From: Bacteroidota bacterium
GTDB taxonomy: Bacteria > Bacteroidota > Bacteroidia > Cytophagales > Cyclobacteriaceae
Length of the DNA: 64,000 nt
Assembly: GCA_023417065.1 (NCBI GenBank)
Contig: JAEZGH010000202.1
Location: forward strand, 185,116 to 249,115
Direction of reading: 5' to 3'
Under the pieces are notes generated by a model. It did no database searches. It was not told the DNA's origin and worked only from the letters and a program-made list of their open reading frames with translations. This document shows positions 57,777 to 64,000 of this stretch, one piece after another (positions within the stretch are counted from its first letter, which is position 1; each line of letters begins with the position of its first letter). A program made the position numbers and the translations under genes.

Positions 57777-60200
57777 TTATTCATCCCGCAGGGAATTCAC
57801 CGGGTCGCCTTTGGCAGCGGAGAACGCGCGAGAGCTCACTGAGACAAATGCGATCAGGCACGTTAACACTCCCGTGGCTGGAAATATCCACCAGGGGATG
57901 ACGATGTGATAGGCAAACTGATTCAGCCAAAGGGTCATTAACCATGCAGCCGCGGGCCATGCGATCAGATTGCCAGCACCAACGAGTTTCAGAAAGTCTT
58001 TATTCAGAAGAAACAGAATCTTCTCAACGCTGGCTCCCAGGACTTTCCGGATGCCGATTTCTTTGGTACGTTGTTCTGTAGTAAAAGTTGCAAGTCCAAA
58101 TAATCCAAGACATGCAATCAGAATGGCCAGACCCGTGAGCAGCAGAAAGAGCACTGCTACCCGTTTTTCCGTATGGTGCTTTTCTTCAAAGTTACTGTGA
58201 AGGTAACTGTAGTCGAAAGGTGCATCCGGGGCATACTTCTTCCATAGTGACTGCAGATGGTTTAAAGCTCGTCGTTCCTGGCCGCTCTTTACGCGGATAG
58301 CCATCTCCCAATTCGGCTCTTTGCCAAGGACGATAGCCACTGGTTGAATTGAGTCCCTTACCGACTGGAAGTTGAAGTCTTTGATGATGCCAATAACCTG
58401 ACGCAATGGCGTTTGATGCTCTCCATATTCTGAATACAGCCGTTGACCATCGACATGAGTAATACCGAGCAATGAAGCTGCGGTTTCATTTAAGATGACC
58501 GCAGCCGTGTCGCTGGGATAATCCCGCGAGAAGAATCTGCCCCGCGCCATAGAGTACTTCATTGTTTCCAGGTGATCGTGATCTACCTCGTACACGTTGA
58601 ACAGGAAGTCCTTCTGTGTCTTCTCGGGCCTGAAGTGGTATTGCCAGTTTACATTGGGCGGGAGCCTGTTGCAATAGCTTGCCGCGACGATCGACTCATC
58701 GGACAGCAAGCTTTGCTTAAATGCTTCGCCGTTGCCCCTGAGGTTAGCCGTGTGAATCAAGTTGATCAGCTGCTGTTTCTCGAATCCAAGCTGGATGTCC
58801 TGCATGTAATGCAATTGCAGGTACACGACAAAGGTTGCAATTATCAGGCAGGATGAAATGAAGAACTGAAAGACCACCAGTACATTGCGGAGACTAAATC
58901 TGCGTGTCTTCATCCGGGTCTTTCCTTTCAGGACATCGGTAGGGGAAAAGCGGGTCAGGTAAAACGCGGGATAACTTCCCGATAGCAGACCCACGACTAC
59001 CACGAACACTAAGAGTCCGACTAGAAAGCGCGTGGATAGAAATGCAGTAAGGTCAAGTTCCTTTCCGGTGAAGTAGTTGAACGGACCAGCGACCACCATG
59101 ACGATGAAGAGAGCAAGGAGAACAGCAATGACAATGTAGGCGAATGATTCAATGAGAAACTGCCCGATTAGTTTACCTGCAGGGGCGCCCACTGCTTTGC
59201 GGACACCAATCTCCTTAGCCCGGCTTGACGATCGCGCCGTTGACAGATTCATGAAGTTGATGCATGCAAGGAAGGTGACAAAGACCGCAATGGAAATGAA
59301 CAGGTAGATATAGTTCATACTTCCGTTTGGCTCGATTTCGTCGGTGAGATCCGAGGTTAGGTGAATTGCCGTAAGTGGCTGAACTCCGAATGACAGGTCG
59401 TTACCCTGAGTGCGAAACTGATTGAAGTCGATATTGCGCTGTGCAATCAATTCAGATCCGACAAACTGTGTATTGCACCATTCCAGTTTATCCGTCAGCT
59501 GGGCTACGGTTGCATTTGGCTTTAGCTTCACGTACGTGATTACCCGGCCGGAGGTCCAGCCGTCTTGAATGGCCTCATCCCAGGAGTCGAGTGATAAGAG
59601 AACTGTAAAATGGAAATGTGATTGCAGGGGCGGATCTTTGGCAATGCCGGTGATCGTGGCATAATAACCTTGCGCCAGAGTCATCTTTTTCCCTATCGGA
59701 GTGAGGTCGCCGACGCCCTTGTAATCAAAATACCTGCGCGCCGCTGATTCGGTAATAACGAGTTTACCTTCTCCCTTGAGCACTTCACGGGGATCTCCTT
59801 CGATCAGGGTAAAGCTGAAAAAATCAAAGAAGTTGGAGTCGACTAGAAGGAGGTTGGGTTCGGTGAAGGCCCGGTCTTCGTACCTCATGGGAAAGGTGGG
59901 CCAGCTGACAATCCGCACGCAAGACTCAACGTCGCGGGAATGTTCTGTAAGTGCCGACGCCAGCGGGTAGCCGGTGTAGGCACTGTGAATTCTCTTACCC
60001 TGAATCTTTCCCTCCCGGGTTACGCGATAGATATTTCCGGCGTCTTCGTGAAAGCGGTCAAAGTTTAGCTCGTCGTCGACGAATAGAATGATCAGCAGCG
60101 CGGAAGCTATGCCGAGGGTTAACCCGGCAATATTAATGAAGGAGAAGCCCTTCTGGCGGGCCATAAAGCGCAACGCAACGGTTAGGTAGTTTCTGATCAT
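57777..60200 (-). CDS. FtsX/MacB-like ABC permease 1
   Basis: The 807-residue protein starts MIRNYLTVALRFMARQKGFSF, then has a first membrane helix and a MacB-type periplasmic core (about 45-280). It has two FtsX domains: one around 290-430 with KEIGVRKAVGAPAG, one at the C-terminus with TKEIGIRKVLGAS. Each has three or so membrane helices, with a second periplasmic core between them. This 800-residue double-FtsX layout is common in Bacteroidota arrays. No ATPase is encoded nearby, so the partner must come from elsewhere. The three genes at 57777, 60361 and 62723 are clear paralogues and probably one operon. Confidence 0.85.
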   Translation of the reverse strand: MIRNYLTVALRFMARQKGFSFINIAGLTLGIASALLIILFVDDELNFDRFHEDAGNIYRVTREGKIQGKRIHSAYTGYPLASALTEHSRDVESCVRIVSWPTFPMRYEDRAFTEPNLLLVDSNFFDFFSFTLIEGDPREVLKGEGKLVITESAARRYFDYKGVGDLTPIGKKMTLAQGYYATITGIAKDPPLQSHFHFTVLLSLDSWDEAIQDGWTSGRVITYVKLKPNATVAQLTDKLEWCNTQFVGSELIAQRNIDFNQFRTQGNDLSFGVQPLTAIHLTSDLTDEIEPNGSMNYIYLFISIAVFVTFLACINFMNLSTARSSSRAKEIGVRKAVGAPAGKLIGQFLIESFAYIVIAVLLALFIVMVVAGPFNYFTGKELDLTAFLSTRFLVGLLVFVVVVGLLSGSYPAFYLTRFSPTDVLKGKTRMKTRRFSLRNVLVVFQFFISSCLIIATFVVYLQLHYMQDIQLGFEKQQLINLIHTANLRGNGEAFKQSLLSDESIVAASYCNRLPPNVNWQYHFRPEKTQKDFLFNVYEVDHDHLETMKYSMARGRFFSRDYPSDTAAVILNETAASLLGITHVDGQRLYSEYGEHQTPLRQVIGIIKDFNFQSVRDSIQPVAIVLGKEPNWEMAIRVKSGQERRALNHLQSLWKKYAPDAPFDYSYLHSNFEEKHHTEKRVAVLFLLLTGLAILIACLGLFGLATFTTEQRTKEIGIRKVLGASVEKILFLLNKDFLKLVGAGNLIAWPAAAWLMTLWLNQFAYHIVIPWWIFPATGVLTCLIAFVSVSSRAFSAAKGDPVNSLRDE

Positions 60201-60360
60201 GGGGAACCGAATACGTCAGTTCAATCCGGTTTTAATACTGGCATGACGTAAAAACAATCGCGCGGGTTACGTTTTCTGAAAAACGCGATGTAGGCGGACC
60301 GTTGGACCGCGGGAAACCGCGAATCAACTGCACCGCCCGGACATGCATAGCTGTTCCGGA

Positions 60361-62721
60361 TCATTCGTTGCGCAGCGAGTTGGCCGGATTTGCGACCGCT
60401 GCCTTCAGCGCCTGGAAACTTACGACAAGCAAAGACAACAGGAAGGTGGCGCCGCCGGCAACAAAGACAAACCACCACTTAAGGTCGATCCGGTATTCAT
60501 ATCCACTTAGCCAGCCGTTCATGATCCAGGTGCCAAACGGCGCTGCAAGGATGAAGGCAGCGATGACAAGGATCGTAAAGTCGCGGCTGATCAGCATCAC
60601 TACGTTGGCTATAGTCGCGCCAAGCACTTTCCTTATACCGATCTCTTTTGTTCGCTGCTCCGCAGTGAAAGCCGCCAGCCCAAAGAGGCCGAGGCACGAG
60701 ATGAGGATAGCGAGCACGGAAAAGACATTCGCAAGATCACCGATGCGCTCGATATTCCTGAACTTCATGGCGAACTCCTGATCCGTGAAACGATAGGTAA
60801 AGGGATAATTGGGATTATACTTCGTAAAGATTTCTTCAACCTCTGGTAGTATTGCGCCGGGACCAGCAGTGCTTGATAACCGTATCGACACGTTGTTGAT
60901 CCAGTTTGGGTCAAACAGGAACATGGCGGGATCAATTTCACCTGCAGGTGACAACATCACTACGTCTTCAAGCACGCCCACCACGGTGTATTTCTCATCG
61001 CTGATTCGGATTTCCTGGCCGACGGGGTCCTCGAACCCCATATATGCAACAGCGGCTTCATTAAGTAGTATTGATGTAGAGTCGTTAAACTCCGGTGAGA
61101 AGTCGCGGCCCTTCAGGACGCGTATTCCCATTGTCTTTGTGTAGTCGTAATTCACATTGATGGCAGCAATCCCCCGGCGCTGATTTTCACGCTTACCCGG
61201 CCATTCCACACTTCCAAAAAACTGATAGATAGCCGTAATCGGACTGGATGAAGCCGTGACACTTGCTGCAAGATTCCGGCTGAGTAATTCGTTTTTTATC
61301 GCTTCATAGTTCTTTCTGATTTCTCCCGTAGCGGATACTGTTATCAGATTATGGGAATCGAAGCCTGTCGGCCGATTTTTCAAGTGATTGAGCTGGAAGT
61401 AGATCACCGTCGTGGCGATGATCAGGAATATTGAAAAAAAGAACTGCAGCGTGACAAGCACTTTCCTTGGCATCGCCCCGCGTCTTCCGGACTGTAACCT
61501 GCCTTTTAGGACAGCAGCAGGCTGAAAGGACGACAGATACAGCGCCGGATAACTCCCTGCCAGAAGTCCTGTTACCAGCACAACACCGAAAGCCGCAGCA
61601 TACCAGGCCGGGCTGTTATAGTTGATGGAGAGTTCCTTCCCAACCAGATTATTGTAAAACGGAAGACTCACTTCCACAAGACCAATAGCAATAATGAACG
61701 ATGCAAATGCTGTGAGGAATGTCTCGCCCATGAACTGCGCGATGAGTTCTTTTCGTCGCGAGCCGATACTTTTCCGGATGCCCACCTCGCGTGCGCGCTT
61801 TTCCGATCGTGCGGTTGCAAGATTGGTGAAATTTATACAGGCGATGATGAGAATGAACACGGCAATGGTGGCAAAGATCCTGACATACACGATCAACCCC
61901 GTAGTGCTCTTGCCGTTCTTAAATTCGCTGTAAAGTCGCCAGCGCTCCATTGGAAGAAACGTTACCACGACGTCTTCATCCGGGGCGTTCTTACTGATCA
62001 CGTCTTTGATGCGGGCTTCCACCTCCTGCGGATCTACACCATCGTCAAACTCCACATACATGTTGAACGAGTTGTTGCCCCAGCGAGTGAGACAATCTTT
62101 AACCCAGGGCTCAACGTTCATATATGTGGTAAAGGGAAGGAGACAATCAAAAATGAAAGTAGAATTCGATGGCGGGTCTTTCACGATGCCCGTAACCGTC
62201 ATATCATTTTTGTCATCAACGCGGATAACCTTGCCAATCGGCTCTTCATCGCCGAACAGAGATGCCGCTGCACTTTCAGTCAGTACGATGGTGGAGGGAT
62301 CCGCGAGCTGCTTGTCAGACCCTTTCACCAGCTCGAATGAAAATATCTTCAGAAAGTCATCACCCGCGTAGTAGCCGCGTTTATAGAGACGCTGATCACC
62401 GTAACTCAGCAGATAGGTAGTGCCCCAATTTGTCGGAGCTACGTGTTTTATTCCCGACTCGTTCAGCTTGAACTCTTCCCACAACGGCAAGGGGACAGCC
62501 ATTTGCGTATACATTTCGCTGTCACCCATACCGCTTATGTAAACGCGGCTTATGCGATCCCGCTTTTCGTGGAAATTATCCCATGAGAGTTCGTGATTAA
62601 CCCATAACAGAATCAGGATGCTGCTGGCGATTCCAATGCTAAGACCTGCGATGTTGATGAATGAGTAAAACCCGTTTTTCTGCAGACTTCTTAGGGCAAC
62701 CAGAATATAGTTTTTGATCAT
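60361..62721 (-). CDS. FtsX/MacB-like ABC permease 2
   Basis: The start at 62721 (MIKNYILVALRSLQKN) is chosen because permease 1 starts at the same alignment position; an ATG nine bases upstream (62730) overlaps the previous stop. The 786-residue protein repeats the layout of its neighbour: N-terminal helix, core domain, FtsX domain with REVGIRKSIGSRRKE, second core, and C-terminal FtsX domain with TKEIGIRKVLGATIAN. It begins one base after the preceding permease gene ends. A 160-base gap with no visible gene separates it from permease 1. Confidence 0.85.
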   Translation of the reverse strand: MIKNYILVALRSLQKNGFYSFINIAGLSIGIASSILILLWVNHELSWDNFHEKRDRISRVYISGMGDSEMYTQMAVPLPLWEEFKLNESGIKHVAPTNWGTTYLLSYGDQRLYKRGYYAGDDFLKIFSFELVKGSDKQLADPSTIVLTESAAASLFGDEEPIGKVIRVDDKNDMTVTGIVKDPPSNSTFIFDCLLPFTTYMNVEPWVKDCLTRWGNNSFNMYVEFDDGVDPQEVEARIKDVISKNAPDEDVVVTFLPMERWRLYSEFKNGKSTTGLIVYVRIFATIAVFILIIACINFTNLATARSEKRAREVGIRKSIGSRRKELIAQFMGETFLTAFASFIIAIGLVEVSLPFYNNLVGKELSINYNSPAWYAAAFGVVLVTGLLAGSYPALYLSSFQPAAVLKGRLQSGRRGAMPRKVLVTLQFFFSIFLIIATTVIYFQLNHLKNRPTGFDSHNLITVSATGEIRKNYEAIKNELLSRNLAASVTASSSPITAIYQFFGSVEWPGKRENQRRGIAAINVNYDYTKTMGIRVLKGRDFSPEFNDSTSILLNEAAVAYMGFEDPVGQEIRISDEKYTVVGVLEDVVMLSPAGEIDPAMFLFDPNWINNVSIRLSSTAGPGAILPEVEEIFTKYNPNYPFTYRFTDQEFAMKFRNIERIGDLANVFSVLAILISCLGLFGLAAFTAEQRTKEIGIRKVLGATIANVVMLISRDFTILVIAAFILAAPFGTWIMNGWLSGYEYRIDLKWWFVFVAGGATFLLSLLVVSFQALKAAVANPANSLRNE

Positions 62722-62722
62722 A

Positions 62723-64000
62723 TCAGTCATTTCGTAATGAATTAACAGGATTGGCTGATGCAGCGCGGATTGCTTCCACGCTTACTGTAAGCCAGGCGAT
62801 TGCGAAGGATATCAAACCTGCAACGACAAAAATGTTCCATTGAAGGTCGATGCGGTATGCGAAGTTTTCCAGCCATCTTTCCATTGCATAGTAAGCTAAT
62901 GGTGCTGCGAGAAAGAATGCAACGGCAACAAGAAGTATGAACTCCACGGATAACATTCTGACAATACTGAACGTCGATGCGCCAAGTACTTTTCTTACGC
63001 CGATTTCTTTCATCCTTCGCTGTGTAACGAACACCGACAGTCCGTATAATCCTAAACAGCTGATGGCGATGGCTATGGATGTAAACAGCGAGATTACAAG
63101 GGATATCTGCCTGTCATGTTCGTATTTTCGCTGAACTTCTTCCGACAGGAATTGTGCTTCAAACGGCGTTGCAGGGACGTGTGTTTTCCAGATCGTTTCA
63201 AACCCTGAGGTCACCTGTTTGAACGTCCCTGGTTCAATGGATATTCCCATGAAAACGTAATTATCTCTTGACTCGGGCAGGAGGAACAGGATGGGGTCTA
63301 TGCCCGAATGCAACGAGTTCTGATGGAAGTCGTCAACAACTCCCACAATTTCAAAGATCAGCGTAGTTTCTGTTGGCGCACCACTCAGACGGCCCGTCCA
63401 ATATAGTTTTTGCCCGGAAGCATCTTCTTCGGTTATGCCGAGTTTTCGCAGGCTCATCCTGTTGACCATAATGCGGCTGAAGTTCTCGGTCTGTCGATCG
63501 ATATCTCTGTTCAAATGTCTTCCCGCCACAAGGGGAATATCAAGCATCTGGAAGTAGTCCTCATCGATGTTACATATGAAGTGATGTTCTGCGTTGTCCA
63601 TGTTTCCGTCAGCCTTGTGAAGACGGATGTCGCGAAGCAGAGGCGTGAAGGGCAGACTCGTTGATGCTGACACCTTCTTAACTCCGGTAACTTGCTCAAA
63701 CTGCATCTTCAGCAAGGTGTACTCTCTTTTCGCTTCGGGAGTACGCATCGGTATCATAATTCTGTGGTCGACAGCAAAGCCGAGGTGTTGATCTTGAACG
63801 AAGGCGAGTTGCTGATGGATCACAAAGCTTGCTCCAATGAGTGTGATCGCGATAACAAACTGGATCACTACCAGCCCTTTGCGCATCCATGACGACGATG
63901 AATTGAGAACTCCTTTGTTCTTCAGCACGATCGCAGGTTCAAATGCCGCCAGAAAGAAGGAAGGATAAATACCTGACACAACACCGGTAAACAGGCCTAT
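62723..64000 (-). CDS. FtsX/MacB-like ABC permease 3 (cut by window edge)
   Basis: The frame is open to the window edge, and the N-terminal part is missing. The visible part reads GLFTGVVSGIYPSFFLAAFEP, then LVVIQFVIAITLIGASFVI at the middle membrane helix, a core domain, and a final FtsX domain with MKEIGVRKVLGASTFS. An ATG/GTG inside SGIYPSFF can be mistaken for a start but the preceding codons match the family. Its stop lies directly before the start of permease 2, so translation is coupled. The three-gene array suggests successive duplication. Confidence 0.82.
   Translation of the reverse strand: MGLFTGVVSGIYPSFFLAAFEPAIVLKNKGVLNSSSSWMRKGLVVIQFVIAITLIGASFVIHQQLAFVQDQHLGFAVDHRIMIPMRTPEAKREYTLLKMQFEQVTGVKKVSASTSLPFTPLLRDIRLHKADGNMDNAEHHFICNIDEDYFQMLDIPLVAGRHLNRDIDRQTENFSRIMVNRMSLRKLGITEEDASGQKLYWTGRLSGAPTETTLIFEIVGVVDDFHQNSLHSGIDPILFLLPESRDNYVFMGISIEPGTFKQVTSGFETIWKTHVPATPFEAQFLSEEVQRKYEHDRQISLVISLFTSIAIAISCLGLYGLSVFVTQRRMKEIGVRKVLGASTFSIVRMLSVEFILLVAVAFFLAAPLAYYAMERWLENFAYRIDLQWNIFVVAGLISFAIAWLTVSVEAIRAASANPVNSLRND

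Noticed and set aside
60201..60360. Possible gene or remnant between permeases 1 and 2
   Set aside because: The only open frame there runs into the start of the next permease on the wrong register, and nothing in it resembles a protein.

Overview
The window reads as ordinary, gene-dense chromosome of a member of the Bacteroidota, most likely a Cytophagales-type bacterium. Several things point there. Many starts lack a purine-rich ribosome binding site, and several genes are preceded by the Bacteroidota -7 element TAnnTTTG. The proteins are typical of the group: outer-membrane beta-barrel proteins, YceI pairs, 800-residue FtsX/MacB-like permeases, a DUF2807 protein, MenA (menaquinone), and a ComA homologue of the kind that may feed sulfonolipid synthesis. 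I found no rRNA, tRNA, CRISPR array, transposase, integrase or phage gene. Nothing in base or codon use marks an obvious island.

Layout. 1-5.5 kb: the end of a lipid kinase, a DUF1905 protein, a small repeat-bearing intergenic region, an MBL-fold lipoprotein, a CE2-like SGNH esterase, an outer-membrane protein and two small genes, one of only 59 codons. 5.7-7.7 kb: uvrB. 7.8-18.3 kb: ten minus-strand genes packed head to tail and closed by a terminator. In transcription order they are glycosyltransferase, rfbC, Wza-like, Wzc-like, CpsB-like phosphatase, NAD-dependent epimerase, TPR protein, ComA-like phosphosulfolactate synthase, DUF368 (polyprenyl-phosphate translocase family) and aroE. This looks like an exopolysaccharide export and control module joined to envelope-lipid and aromatic metabolism. 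18.4-29 kb: hflX, SDR, folA, fmt, nth, a NamZ-like muramidase, a LolC/E-like permease, a hypothetical, a polyprenol-phosphate mannosyltransferase-like GT2 and an EF-G-like GTPase.

29-36 kb: a YceI/porin/YceI group that looks highly expressed. It is followed by a polyamine-type group of a fold-III arginine/ornithine decarboxylase, an arginase/agmatinase with an arginase-like substrate loop, and a deoxyhypusine-synthase-like protein that keeps the catalytic WGK lysine. 36-46 kb: argS, twin glutathione-peroxidase-like proteins, DoxX, menA, a DUF4136 lipoprotein, a small barrel protein, guaA, a TPR plus periplasmic-binding-fold protein (LpoA-like architecture) and hemL. 46-57 kb: a GAF-GAF-PAS sensor without an output domain, an outer-membrane protein, hutI, an ABC exporter pair, apt, a LON-substrate-domain protein, two related small secreted proteins, an SMP-30-like lactonase and a DUF2807 protein. 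57.8-64 kb: three consecutive FtsX/MacB-like permeases, the last cut by the window edge.

Most of this is familiar biology. The parts that best deserve a second look are the ComA/DUF368 tail of the exopolysaccharide operon, the polyamine trio with its mixed arginase/agmatinase signature, the terminator-like hairpin before yceI with no gene feeding it, the twin secreted proteins built from a sorting-domain-like fold, and an 85-codon start-less open frame upstream of the sensor gene.
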